Assembly (NCBI GenBank): GCA_963830385.1
Contig: CAWHMD010000004.1
Coordinates: 611,748-675,747, forward strand
From: Bog-532 sp963830385
GTDB lineage: Bacteria > Actinomycetota > Actinomycetes > Streptosporangiales > Streptosporangiaceae
Direction of reading: 5' to 3'
Length of the DNA stretch: 64,000 nt
Shown here: positions 42,516-51,580 of the stretch, one piece after another
Layout: each line of letters begins with the position of its first letter
Position numbering within the stretch: the first letter of the stretch is position 1
Position numbers and translations under genes: made by a program
Notes under the pieces: model-generated
Told to the model about the DNA's origin: nothing
The model's database searches: none
What the model saw: only the letters and a program-made list of their open reading frames with translations

Positions 42516-45380
42516 GTGCCAGCACGTAAAGGCGCTACCAAGGAGACAGCGGCGACGACAGCGGAAGGTACCGGCCGGAAGACGGCCCGGGCCTCCTCCG
42601 GTCGCGCCGCGTCGAGCCGTGCCACGAGCCAGAACGGCGGCGAGGGTACCCGCCTGGTGATCGTGGAGTCTCCGGCGAAGGCGCGCACCATCGCCGGCTA
42701 CCTCGGCCAGGGTTACGTGGTCGAGTCCAGCGTGGGCCACATCCGGGACATGCCCGACCGGGCCGCCGAGATCCCGGCCAAATACCGCAAGGAGCCGTGG
42801 GCGCGGCTCGGCGTCAACGTCGACGACAACTTCGAGGCGCTGTATGTCGTCCCCAACGACAAACGCCAGCAGGTCTCCAAGCTGAAGGATCTGCTCAAGG
42901 GCGCCGACGAGCTCCTGCTCGCCACTGATGAGGACCGCGAGGGCGAGGCCATCGCCTGGCACCTGCTGGAAGAGCTCAAGCCCAAGGTCCCCTACCACCG
43001 GATGGTGTTCCACGAGATCACCCCGGAGGCCATCGCGCAGGCGGTGGCCAACCCCCGGGAGCTGGACCAGGCCCTGGTCGACGCCTACCAGGCGCGCCGG
43101 GTGCTGGACCGGCTGTACGGGTACGAGGTCTCGCCGGTGCTGTGGAAGAAGGTCATGCCGCGGCTGTCGGCCGGGCGCGTGCAGTCGGTGGCGACCCGGC
43201 TGATCGTGGACCGCGAGCGGGACCGGATCGCGTTCCGGGCCGCCCAGTACTGGGACCTGGAGGCCGAGTTCGCCACCGTCCCGGACAGCGACGCGCCCAG
43301 CCAGGACGAGGGGCCCAGCTCGTTCAACGCGACCCTGGTCACGGTGGACGGCAAGCGGGTGGCCCAGGGCCGGGACTTCAACTCGATCGGCCAGCTGCGC
43401 GGCAACGACGTGCTGCATCTGGACGGCACGGCCGCGGCCGAGCTGGCCGGGCGGCTCCAGAGCGCCGACTTCGCGGTCAAGTCCGTCGAGCGCAAGCCGT
43501 TCAAGCGGTCCCCGTACGCGCCGTTCCGCACGACCACGCTGCAGCAGGAGGCCTCGCGCAAGCTCGGCTTCACTGCCAAGCACGCGATGTCGGTGGCGCA
43601 GCGGCTGTACGAGAACGGCTACATCACCTATATGCGGACCGACTCGACCACGCTGTCCAAGACGGCGATCGACGCCGCCCGGCGGCAGGCGCGCCAGCTG
43701 TACGGCGACTCTTACGTGCCGGACAAGCCGCGGGTCTACGCCAGCAAGGTGAAGAACGCCCAGGAGGCGCACGAGGCGATCCGGCCCGCCGGTGACCACT
43801 TCCGCACGCCCGAGCAGGTGGCCCGGGACGGCCTTTCCCGCGACGAGCAGCGCCTGTATGACCTGGTCTGGAAGCGCACCGTGGCCTCGCAGATGAAGGA
43901 CGCGACCGGCGAGTCGGTCTCGGTCCGGGTGGCCGGCACCTCCTCGGCCGGCGAGCAGGCCGAGTTCGGCGCGTCCGGGAACGTCATCCAGTTCTACGGC
44001 TTCCTCAAGGCCTACGTGGAAGGCGCGGACGACCCCAACACCGACCGCGACGACCGCGAGCGGCGGCTGCCGCCGCTGGCCGAGGCGGACCCGCTGCAGG
44101 CGCTCCGGCTGGAAGCGGCCGAGCACGCCACCCGGCCCCCGGCTCGCTTCACCGAGGCGTCGCTGGTCAAGGAGCTGGAGGACCGGGAGATCGGCCGGCC
44201 CTCGACCTACGCCTCGATCATCGGCACGATCCTGGACCGCGGCTACGTGTTCAAGAAGGGCACCGCGCTGGTGCCCTCCTACCTGGCCTTCGCCGTGATC
44301 ACGCTGATGGAGAAGCACTTCGGCCAGCTGGTGGACTACGCGTTCACGGCCCGGATGGAAGGCGTGCTGGACGACATCGCGCACGGCGAGGCGGCCCGGG
44401 TGCCCTGGCTGCGCCGGTTCTACTTCGGCGACCAGACGAGCAACGGCGGCGCGGTCGGCGACGGCCACGACGACGACGCCGGGACCGGCCTGAAGGGCCT
44501 GGTCAGCGACATCGACGACATCGACCCGCGCGAGGTCAGCTCGTTCCCGCTGGACGGCACGGACATTACCGTCCGGGTCGGCCGCTACGGTCCCTACCTG
44601 GAGCGCGACGGTCAGCGGGTCAACGTGCCCGAGGACATGGCCCCGGACGAGCTGACCCCGGCCAAGGCCGAGGAACTGTTCGCCCAGCCCAACGAGGACC
44701 GGACCCTGGGCACCGACCCCGGCACCGGCCTGACCGTGGTGGCCAAGTCGGGGCGGTTCGGCCCCTACGTGACCGAGGTACTGCCCGAGGACTCCCCGGC
44801 GTCGGCCAAGCCCCGTACCGGGTCGCTGCTGAAGTCGATGGCCCTGGACACGGTGACCCTGGACGACGCGCTGAAGCTGCTCACCCTGCCGCGGACCATC
44901 GGCGAGCTGGACGACGAGCCGGTGACCGTCCAGAACGGGCGGTACGGCCCGTACGTCAAGAAGGGCACCGACAGCCGGTCGCTGGAGAACGAGGACCAGC
45001 TGTTCACGCTCACCCTGGCCGAGGCCAAGGACCTGTTCTCCCAGCCCAAGGCCCGGGGCCGGGCCCGGGGTGCGGCCACCCCGCCGCTGCGCGAGATGGG
45101 TGACGACCCGGAGACCGGCAAGCCGATGGTGGTCAAGGACGGCCGGTTCGGCCCGTACGTGACCGACGGTGAGACCAACGCCTCGCTGCGCAAGGGCGAC
45201 GACGTGGAATCGCTGACCGTGCAGCGGGCAGCCGAGCTGCTGGCCGACCGCCGGGCCAGCGCCCCGTCCAAGCCCACGCGGCGGCCGGCGGCCAGGAAGC
45301 CCGCAACCAGGAAGCCCGCGGCGAAAAAGACCACGGCCAAGGCCCCCGCCAAGAAGCCCGCCGCCAAAAAGCCGAAGTAA
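42516..45380 (+). CDS. topA: DNA topoisomerase I
   Basis: 954 residues from GTG 42516. Type IA enzyme that relaxes negative supercoils by cutting one strand. The TOPRIM domain begins RLVIVESPAKARTIAGYLG with LLATDEDREGEAIAWHL (acidic metal site). The catalytic tyrosine is in YITYMRTDSTTLS at about residue 371. The C-terminus has repeated topoisomerase C-domains (GRYGPYLERDG, GRFGPYVTEV, GRYGPYVKKG, GRFGPYVTDG) and a Lys/Ala/Pro-rich tail, as in streptomycetes and mycobacteria, which lack zinc fingers and use the basic tail for processivity. Followed 26 bp later by the MFS-kinase gene. Confidence 0.97.
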   Translation: MPARKGATKETAATTAEGTGRKTARASSGRAASSRATSQNGGEGTRLVIVESPAKARTIAGYLGQGYVVESSVGHIRDMPDRAAEIPAKYRKEPWARLGVNVDDNFEALYVVPNDKRQQVSKLKDLLKGADELLLATDEDREGEAIAWHLLEELKPKVPYHRMVFHEITPEAIAQAVANPRELDQALVDAYQARRVLDRLYGYEVSPVLWKKVMPRLSAGRVQSVATRLIVDRERDRIAFRAAQYWDLEAEFATVPDSDAPSQDEGPSSFNATLVTVDGKRVAQGRDFNSIGQLRGNDVLHLDGTAAAELAGRLQSADFAVKSVERKPFKRSPYAPFRTTTLQQEASRKLGFTAKHAMSVAQRLYENGYITYMRTDSTTLSKTAIDAARRQARQLYGDSYVPDKPRVYASKVKNAQEAHEAIRPAGDHFRTPEQVARDGLSRDEQRLYDLVWKRTVASQMKDATGESVSVRVAGTSSAGEQAEFGASGNVIQFYGFLKAYVEGADDPNTDRDDRERRLPPLAEADPLQALRLEAAEHATRPPARFTEASLVKELEDREIGRPSTYASIIGTILDRGYVFKKGTALVPSYLAFAVITLMEKHFGQLVDYAFTARMEGVLDDIAHGEAARVPWLRRFYFGDQTSNGGAVGDGHDDDAGTGLKGLVSDIDDIDPREVSSFPLDGTDITVRVGRYGPYLERDGQRVNVPEDMAPDELTPAKAEELFAQPNEDRTLGTDPGTGLTVVAKSGRFGPYVTEVLPEDSPASAKPRTGSLLKSMALDTVTLDDALKLLTLPRTIGELDDEPVTVQNGRYGPYVKKGTDSRSLENEDQLFTLTLAEAKDLFSQPKARGRARGAATPPLREMGDDPETGKPMVVKDGRFGPYVTDGETNASLRKGDDVESLTVQRAAELLADRRASAPSKPTRRPAARKPATRKPAAKKTTAKAPAKKPAAKKPK

Positions 45381-45406
45381 CCGGCTGAGGCCGATACGCT
45401 GTCGCC

Positions 45407-47617
45407 GTGAACTTCCGCGCCCCGCCGAAACACGACGGCGCCGGACATCGGGCGCGGCGATCGGCCAGAACCCACGACAAGTCCGGCGTCCTGTCGATCA
45501 AGCCATTTCGGCGGCTGTGGATTGCTCTCTCTCTGTCCAGCCTCGGTGACTGGCTGAGCATCATCGCGCTGACCGCGCTGGCCCCGTCGCTGACCTCCAA
45601 GGGCAGCGCGGCCGAGGCGGTGGGCGGCGTGTGGCTGGCCACGCTGCTGCCCGCGCTGCTGCTCGGGCCGCTGGCCGGGGCGATGGCCGACCGGCTGGAC
45701 CGCCGGACGACGATGATCGTCGGCGACGTCGTCCGCGGCCTGCTGTTCCTGTCGATCCCGCTGTTCCCCAACCTGACCTGGATCTACGCGGCCAAGTTCC
45801 TGGCCGGCTGCGCCACCTTGTTCTGGACGCCGGCCACCAACGCGTCGGTGCCCAACCTGGTGCCCCCGGACAAGCTCGAGCGGGCCAACCAGCTCAGCCT
45901 GCTGACCACCTACGGGACCGCACCGGTGGCGGCCGGCCTGTTCAGCGTGCTGGCCCTGGTCAGCAAGGTACTGGGCAGCACCTCGCACTTCTTCACCACC
46001 AACAACGTCGACCTCGCGCTGTACTTCAACGCGGCCACCTACTTCATCTCCGCGGTGACCGTGTTCATGATCCGCGAGATCGCCAAGCGCAGCGTCAGCG
46101 ACAAGATCTCGTCCCCGTCGGTGATCAAGTCGGTCTGGGACGGCTGGAAGTTCATCGGCAGCAACCCGATCGTCCGCGGCCTGGCCATCGGCATGGTCGG
46201 CGCGTTCATCGCGGCCGGGGTGGTCATCGGGCTCGGCTACACCTACATCACCCAGACCCTGCACGGCGGGAACGCGGGCTGGGGCCTGGTCTTCGCGGCC
46301 ATCTTCGTCGGCATCGCGCTGGGCATGCTGCCCGGTACCCGGTTCCTCAAGGACTTCAGCCGGCGGCGGCTGTTCGGCGTGGCCATCGTCTGCGCGGCCA
46401 TCCCGCTGGCCGTCATCGCCGTCGTGCCGAACCTGGTCATCGTCACGCTGGGCGTCGTGGTCATCGGGGCGATGGGCGGCATCGCCTACGCCACCGGGTT
46501 CACCATCGTCGGCCTCGAGGTCGACGACGGCACCCGGGGCCGGGTGTTCGCGTTCTTCGCCTCGGCCACCCAGGTCATACTGTTCCTGGTCATCGCGGTG
46601 GCCCCGTTCCTGGCCAAGGCGTTCACCGAGCTGATCCACAGCGCGACCGGCTCCAGCAACCTGAAGGTCGGCGGCGTGGTCTACGCCTCGGCCGGGCAGA
46701 ACGCGGTGCTGCTGCTGGCCGCGCTGATCGCGGTGCTGGTGGGCATCAGCGCCTACCGGCAGATGGACGACCGGCAGGGCGCCTCGCTGCGCGATGACCT
46801 GGTCGCCGCGGTCAAGGGCGACCCGATCGGCCCGGTGGCCGCCGAGACCGGCGCCCTCACCGCCGATGGCGAGCCCCCCTCGGGCCACGGCGGCCTGTTC
46901 ATCGCGCTGGAGGGCGGCGAGGGGGCGGGCAAGACCACCCAGGCCCGGATGCTGGCCATCTGGCTCCGGGAGCAGGGCTTCGACGTGGTGACCACCCGTG
47001 AGCCCGGCGCGACCAAGATCGGGATGCGGCTGCGCGCGCTGCTGCTGGACACCGCGCACTCCGAGATGTCACCGCGGGCCGAGGCGCTCATGTACGCGGC
47101 CGACCGGGCCCAGCACGTGGCCGAGGTGATCAGCCCGGCGCTGGCCCGCGGCGCGATCGTCATCACCGACCGGTACATCGATTCCTCGCTGGCCTATCAG
47201 GGCGCGGCCCGGGGGCTGCGGGCGGAGGACGTCGCCTGGCTGAGCCACTGGGCGACCGATGGCCTGATGCCCGACCTGACCATCCTGCTCGACCTGCCGC
47301 CGCTGGACGGCCTGACCCGGCGCGCCCGGTCGGCCGACCGGCTGGAGGCCGAGCCGCAGCAGTTCCACGAGCGGGTCCGGGCCGGGTTCCTCGATCTGGC
47401 CCGCCGCGACCCCGGGCGTTACCTGGTGCTCGACGCCACCCGGCCGCCCGGGGAGCTGACCGCCGAGATCAAGGAGCGGCTGCCCGACCTGCTGCCCGAT
47501 CCGGTGCCGCAGCTGTCCGAGGACGACACCGGCTCGTTCCCGGCCATCACCGACCAGACGCTGATGCCTCCCGCGGTGTCCTCCGGCCGGCCGGTCCCTT
47601 CGCACCGGAGGTCCTAG
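45407..47617 (+). CDS. tmk: MFS-type membrane protein fused to thymidylate kinase
   Basis: 736 residues from GTG 45407. Residues about 25-450 form a 12-helix major-facilitator domain (LSSLGDWLSIIALTALAPSL, LAGAMADRLDRRTTMIVGD). From about 495 a full dTMP kinase follows: P-loop FIALEGGEGAGKTTQ, DR-motif VTTREPGATKIG, and VITDRYIDSSLAYQGAARGL. The kinase makes dTDP for DNA synthesis and is essential. This fusion is known in actinomycetes. The membrane part may only tether the enzyme or may carry its own transport role. The stop overlaps holB by one base. Confidence 0.92.
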   Translation: MNFRAPPKHDGAGHRARRSARTHDKSGVLSIKPFRRLWIALSLSSLGDWLSIIALTALAPSLTSKGSAAEAVGGVWLATLLPALLLGPLAGAMADRLDRRTTMIVGDVVRGLLFLSIPLFPNLTWIYAAKFLAGCATLFWTPATNASVPNLVPPDKLERANQLSLLTTYGTAPVAAGLFSVLALVSKVLGSTSHFFTTNNVDLALYFNAATYFISAVTVFMIREIAKRSVSDKISSPSVIKSVWDGWKFIGSNPIVRGLAIGMVGAFIAAGVVIGLGYTYITQTLHGGNAGWGLVFAAIFVGIALGMLPGTRFLKDFSRRRLFGVAIVCAAIPLAVIAVVPNLVIVTLGVVVIGAMGGIAYATGFTIVGLEVDDGTRGRVFAFFASATQVILFLVIAVAPFLAKAFTELIHSATGSSNLKVGGVVYASAGQNAVLLLAALIAVLVGISAYRQMDDRQGASLRDDLVAAVKGDPIGPVAAETGALTADGEPPSGHGGLFIALEGGEGAGKTTQARMLAIWLREQGFDVVTTREPGATKIGMRLRALLLDTAHSEMSPRAEALMYAADRAQHVAEVISPALARGAIVITDRYIDSSLAYQGAARGLRAEDVAWLSHWATDGLMPDLTILLDLPPLDGLTRRARSADRLEAEPQQFHERVRAGFLDLARRDPGRYLVLDATRPPGELTAEIKERLPDLLPDPVPQLSEDDTGSFPAITDQTLMPPAVSSGRPVPSHRRS

Positions 47618-48816
47618 TGCCGGACGGCGCGTTCGCGGACCTGGCCGGGCAGGACGAGGTGGTCGCGCAGCTGCGCCGGGCGGCCGCCGCGGCCGCCCGC
47701 CTGCTGGCCGGCGAGCCGCGGGCGGCGGGCGGCATGACCCACGCCTGGCTGTTCACCGGGCCGCCCGGGTCCGGGCGCTCGGTGGCCGCGCGCGCGTTCG
47801 CCGCCACCCTGCTCTGCCCCGACGGCGCCTGCGGGCCCGATTGCGGCCGGCACTGCCCGGCCTGCCGCCAGGTGCAGGCGGGCACCCACGCCGACCTCAT
47901 GGTGGTCCGCCCCGACGGCCTCTCCTACGGCGTCAAGCAGACCCGCGACCTGGTCCTCAAGGCGGCCGGGGCGCCGTCCGGCGGCCGCTGGCGGGTGGTG
48001 CTGTTCGAGGACGCCGACCGGTGCACCGAACAGGCCGCCAACGCCCTGCTCAAGGCGATCGAGGAGCCCGCCCCGCGGACGGTGTGGCTGCTCTGCGCTC
48101 CGTCGGCCGAGGACCTGGTCACCACGATCCGCTCCCGCTGCCGGGTGGTGACCCTGCGGGTGCCCTCGTCGGCGGCGGTCGCCGGGGTGCTGGCCAGGCG
48201 GGACGGCATCGACCCGGCGGCCGCGCTGGCCGCCGCCCGGGCCGCGCAGGGGCATGTCGGCCGGGCCCGGCGGCTGGCCACCGACCCCGAGGCGCGCAGC
48301 CGCCGCGAGCAGGTGCTGGCCGTGCCGGTCCGGGCCACGTCGCTCGGTCCCGCCCTGGCCGCGGCCGCCGCCCTCGTCAAGACGGCCGAGGAGGAGGCCA
48401 AGGCGGTCACCGAGGAGCTCGACGAGCCGGAGCGGGAAGCGCTGCGCCAGGCGTTCGGCGAGGGGTCGACCGGCAAGGGCGTGGCCAAGGCGATCCGCGG
48501 CGCGGCCGGGGCCCTGCGGGACCTGGAGGACCGGCAGAAGTCCCGGGCCACCCGGCTCAAGCGGGACAGCCTGGACCGGGCGCTGCTCGACCTGGCCAGC
48601 TTCTACCGGGACGTGCTGATGATCCAGGCCCGGGCCGGGGTGGAGCTGGCCAACGCCGACCACCAGGCCGACCTGCAGGAGCTGGCCTCGGCGTCCAGCC
48701 CGGAGGCGACCCTGCACCGGATCGAGGCGATCATGCGCTGCCGGGAACGGCTCGCCGCCAGCGTGGCGCCGCTGCTGGCGGTCGAGGAGATGACGATCGC
48801 CCTGCTGGCGGGCTGA
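47617..48816 (+). CDS. holB: DNA polymerase III delta-prime subunit
   Basis: 399 residues from GTG 47617, sharing one base with the tmk stop. AAA+ clamp-loader subunit: P-loop-like FTGPPGSGRSVAARAFAATL (note R for K in the GxGR(S) motif), a four-Cys zinc module near residues 68-88, SYGVKQTRDLVLKAAGAPSG, and the sensor region DADRCTEQAANALLKAIEEP. It takes part in loading the beta clamp at forks. topA, tmk and holB form one apparent operon. Confidence 0.93.
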   Translation: MPDGAFADLAGQDEVVAQLRRAAAAAARLLAGEPRAAGGMTHAWLFTGPPGSGRSVAARAFAATLLCPDGACGPDCGRHCPACRQVQAGTHADLMVVRPDGLSYGVKQTRDLVLKAAGAPSGGRWRVVLFEDADRCTEQAANALLKAIEEPAPRTVWLLCAPSAEDLVTTIRSRCRVVTLRVPSSAAVAGVLARRDGIDPAAALAAARAAQGHVGRARRLATDPEARSRREQVLAVPVRATSLGPALAAAAALVKTAEEEAKAVTEELDEPEREALRQAFGEGSTGKGVAKAIRGAAGALRDLEDRQKSRATRLKRDSLDRALLDLASFYRDVLMIQARAGVELANADHQADLQELASASSPEATLHRIEAIMRCRERLAASVAPLLAVEEMTIALLAG

Positions 48817-48912
48817 GCAGCGGTCTGCTGCATTCTGGTTCGTTGGTTGAACGTTTCATCGCTGTGACTTCGGTCACATCGCTGGTTCGGAGTGTCTGTC
48901 AAGATAGAAGCG

Positions 48913-49983
48913 ATGCCGACTCACAAAGCTGGTCCGCCCGCCGGGCCGCCGGGGACCATCCGGCGAGCCACGATCGATGACGTCGCCCGGGCGGCCGGAG
49001 TGTCACGGCAGACCGTGTCCAACGTCGTGCGCGGCCGGGGCCGGCTGGCCAGTGCCACCCGGGACCGGGTGGTGGCCGCGATCGAGACGCTCGGCTACCG
49101 GCCGCACACCGGCGCGGCCAGCCTGCGCTCGGGCCGGACCTACCGGATCGCCTACCCGATACCGGACGACGAGTTCCTGCCCGACAACATCATCATGCTG
49201 GAGTTCCTGCAGTTCATGGTGGCCGCCGCCCGGGCCCGGGAGCAGCAGGTGCTGGTTACTGCCAACTCCGCGATCGACCTGGCCGCGATCCACGAGCTGG
49301 TCTGGACCCGGTCAGTAGACGGGTTCGTGCTCGCCTCGGTGACCGAGGACGATCCCCGGATCGCGTACCTGGCCGCCCGGCAGGTCCCGTTCTCCTGTTT
49401 CGGCCGGGTCGCGCCGTCGCTGCCGCAGAACTGGGTGGACATCGACAACCGGGCCGCGCTCCGGTCGATGACCGGGCACGTGCTCGGGTTCGGGCACACC
49501 CGCGTCAGCTATCTCGGTTACACCCCGCAGGGCCCGTGGGACGACGAGCGCGAGGCCGGATACCGGGACGCGGTCACCGCGGCCGGGCTGCCGGTCCGGC
49601 TGGCCCGCACCGGGCTGGCCGCGGCGGCCGTCAACGCCACCGTCATCGGCCTGCTCACCGGGCCCGACCGGCCCACCGCGGTGGTGACCGGCAGCGACGT
49701 GCTGGCGGCGGCCTGCTACTCGGGGGCCAGCCGGGCCGGGCTGCGGGTCGGGACCGACCTGGCCGTCACCGGATTCGACGGGAGCGTGATCTCCCGCATG
49801 CTCAGCCCGGCCCTGACCACGATGGCGATGCCGCTGCGGGACCTGGCCAACCGGCTCATCGACCGGGTCACCGCCCAGGCCACCGGCACCGGCACCGGCA
49901 CCGGCCACGGGGAGATCCTGGACACCATTCTCATCCCGGGCGAGAGCGTGCAGCCGGTCAGAACTGACTCTTCAGCTCGTTGA
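48913..49983 (+). CDS. LacI-family transcriptional regulator
   Basis: About 356 residues from ATG 48913 (a GTG at 48892 is in frame). N-terminal LacI helix-turn-helix TIDDVARAAGVSRQTVSNVV with hinge RPHTGAASLRSGRTY, then a periplasmic-binding-like sensor domain (DGFVLASVTEDDPRIAYLAA, GFGHTRVSYLGYTPQGPWDD, DLAVTGFDGSVISRMLSPAL). Probably a sugar-responsive repressor, but no sugar transport or catabolic genes are adjacent. Its 3' end overlaps a convergent gene by 26 bp. Confidence 0.9.
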   Translation: MPTHKAGPPAGPPGTIRRATIDDVARAAGVSRQTVSNVVRGRGRLASATRDRVVAAIETLGYRPHTGAASLRSGRTYRIAYPIPDDEFLPDNIIMLEFLQFMVAAARAREQQVLVTANSAIDLAAIHELVWTRSVDGFVLASVTEDDPRIAYLAARQVPFSCFGRVAPSLPQNWVDIDNRAALRSMTGHVLGFGHTRVSYLGYTPQGPWDDEREAGYRDAVTAAGLPVRLARTGLAAAAVNATVIGLLTGPDRPTAVVTGSDVLAAACYSGASRAGLRVGTDLAVTGFDGSVISRMLSPALTTMAMPLRDLANRLIDRVTAQATGTGTGTGHGEILDTILIPGESVQPVRTDSSAR

Positions 49984-50548
49984 TCTCGCTCACCCGCTGC
50001 TGGAGCTGTTCGTAGGCCGGGTTCTCGCGGATCCGGCCAACCGCCCAGCGCAGCGCCTCGGCCCGGCTGCTGGCGATGCCCGCGGTGATCAGCGTGTCCA
50101 CGGTGGCGATGTCGGCGGTGCCCAGCCGGGTCATCACCGAGACCAGCTCCTCGGACCCGGTATCCAGCGCGGAGGCCCGGACGCTGCTGTTCTGCAGCCG
50201 CATCACCGGGCCCCGCTTCAGGTCGTCCGTCTGATCCGGATGTTCGGGGTGGAACTCGATCCAGCCGACGAAGCGCGGCAGGTTCTCCCGCATCCTTTCG
50301 ATCGTGGCGTGGTTGGCGTTCTGGAAGGTGTCGATGATCTGCTCGTCTTCCTCCCGGCCGACTGGCCGGTCCGCCCGGGGCAGGTAAGCCCGGATCCCGA
50401 CGTCGCCGGGCTCGACTCCCGGGTCATCCCCGTACTGCAGGACCTCGACCTTCGTGAAGGTGCCGTCTGGGAACAGCAGCCTGACCTGCCGCTCCAGCCG
50501 GCCGATGGCTGACTTGCCCTCAGTGGTGAATAGCGCCGCCCTGGCCAT
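49958..50548 (-). CDS. Conserved hypothetical protein
   Basis: 196 residues from ATG 50548. The N-terminal third is beta-rich (RLERQVRLLFPDGTFTKVEV); the C-terminal third is helical with a helix pair IATVDTLITAGIASSRAEAL then RWAVGRIRENPAYEQLQQRV, similar in style to ribbon-helix-helix or small dimerisation domains. No named family. Its upstream region carries TATTACACG repeats, so it may regulate itself. Convergent with, and overlapping, lacI. Confidence 0.65.
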   Translation of the reverse strand: MARAALFTTEGKSAIGRLERQVRLLFPDGTFTKVEVLQYGDDPGVEPGDVGIRAYLPRADRPVGREEDEQIIDTFQNANHATIERMRENLPRFVGWIEFHPEHPDQTDDLKRGPVMRLQNSSVRASALDTGSEELVSVMTRLGTADIATVDTLITAGIASSRAEALRWAVGRIRENPAYEQLQQRVSEINELKSQF

Positions 50549-50570
50549 GTCGTTCTCCCCGTGCTAACTG

Positions 50571-50594
50571 TATTACACGTATTACACGCGTAAT
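50571..50594. promoter_or_regulatory. AT-rich operator-like repeats upstream of the 49958-50548 gene
   Basis: TATTACACG occurs twice in tandem (50571-50579, 50580-50588), and ATTACACGCGTAAT (50581-50594) is a near-palindrome with ATTAC/GTAAT arms. They lie in the only AT-rich patch in this core region, 23 bp before the minus-strand start. Likely binding site for a regulator, perhaps the encoded protein itself. Confidence 0.6.
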
Positions 50595-50740
50595 TTTTCT
50601 AATAATAAAGGGTTTACTCGATTGGAGTAGCCCGCGCTACGGGTTTTACGCCGGGGAGTGAGGGTCGCGAGCGAGCCGCCGGCGGCCGAAACCGGCCCCC
50701 GGGGCGGTTATGCGGGCGCTTTGCGCCGTACTCTGACCTG

Positions 50741-51580
50741 ATGGGCATGATGATGGCGGTCGCCTTCGAACGGCACGGGCGTCTGTACTACCTGGACCCC
50801 GGCTCTCACACCCCGGCGATCGGCGACAAGGTGCTCGTGCCCACCGACTCCGGCCCCGAGGTGGCCGAGTGCATGTGGGCCCCGCAGTGGATCTCCGACG
50901 ACATCGGCGGCCTGCCGGTCTGCGCGGGCCTGGCCACCGAGGGGGACCTGGAACGGGACGAGGCCAACCGCCGCCGCCGGGCCGAGTGCCGGCTCGCCGC
51001 CAAGCGGTTCATCCGCACCCACAAGCTGCCGATGAAGGTCACCGCGGTGGACTACGTGGCCGCCAGCAACGCGTTCACGATCTACTTCAGCGCCCCGAAC
51101 CGGGTGGACTTCCGTGCCCTGGTCCGCGACCTGGCCGGCCAGCTGCGGGCGCGGGTGGAGCTGCGCCAGATCGGGCCCCGCGACGAGGCCCGGCTGCAGG
51201 GCGGCATCGGGCCGTGCGGCCGCGACCTGTGCTGCGCCACCTTCCTCAAGGACTTCGAGCCGGTGTCGGTCCGGATGGCCAAGGAGCAGGACCTGCCGGT
51301 CAACCCGATGCGAATCGCCGGCGCCTGCGGCCGGCTGATGTGCTGCCTGAAGTACGAGCACCCGCTGTACCAGGACTTCCGCAAGGACGCCCCCCGCATC
51401 GGCTCGTCGGTCGACACGCCCGAGGGCCCCGGCACGGTCACCGGCCACAACGTCCCCGGCGACAAGGTCGTGGTCAAGCTGTACGCGGACGGTTCGGCCC
51501 ACGCCTGCCCACGGGCCAGCGTGTGCGGTTCACGGCAGGCCTACGAGGCCACGCACGGCGGGCAGGCCAGCCACGACTAG
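50741..51580 (+). CDS. PSP1-domain protein, RicT/YaaT-like
   Basis: 279 residues from ATG 50741. The PSP1 C-terminal domain is evident, with clustered cysteines in IGPCGRDLCCATFLKDF and GACGRLMCCLKYEHPLY, which in the Bacillus homologue help bind iron-sulfur clusters in a complex that promotes mRNA processing. Actinobacterial homologues usually lie close to holB, as here. The role in this organism is inferred. Its stop overlaps that of a convergent gene by 4 bp. Confidence 0.88.
   Translation: MGMMMAVAFERHGRLYYLDPGSHTPAIGDKVLVPTDSGPEVAECMWAPQWISDDIGGLPVCAGLATEGDLERDEANRRRRAECRLAAKRFIRTHKLPMKVTAVDYVAASNAFTIYFSAPNRVDFRALVRDLAGQLRARVELRQIGPRDEARLQGGIGPCGRDLCCATFLKDFEPVSVRMAKEQDLPVNPMRIAGACGRLMCCLKYEHPLYQDFRKDAPRIGSSVDTPEGPGTVTGHNVPGDKVVVKLYADGSAHACPRASVCGSRQAYEATHGGQASHD

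Noticed and set aside
42345..44468. Minus-strand frame of 707 codons opposite topA
   Set aside because: Antisense shadow of topA.
44765..47059. Minus-strand frame of 764 codons opposite topA and the MFS-kinase
   Set aside because: It is antisense to two strongly supported genes and is Gln/His/Arg/Gly-rich nonsense, as expected for the complement of high-GC coding DNA.
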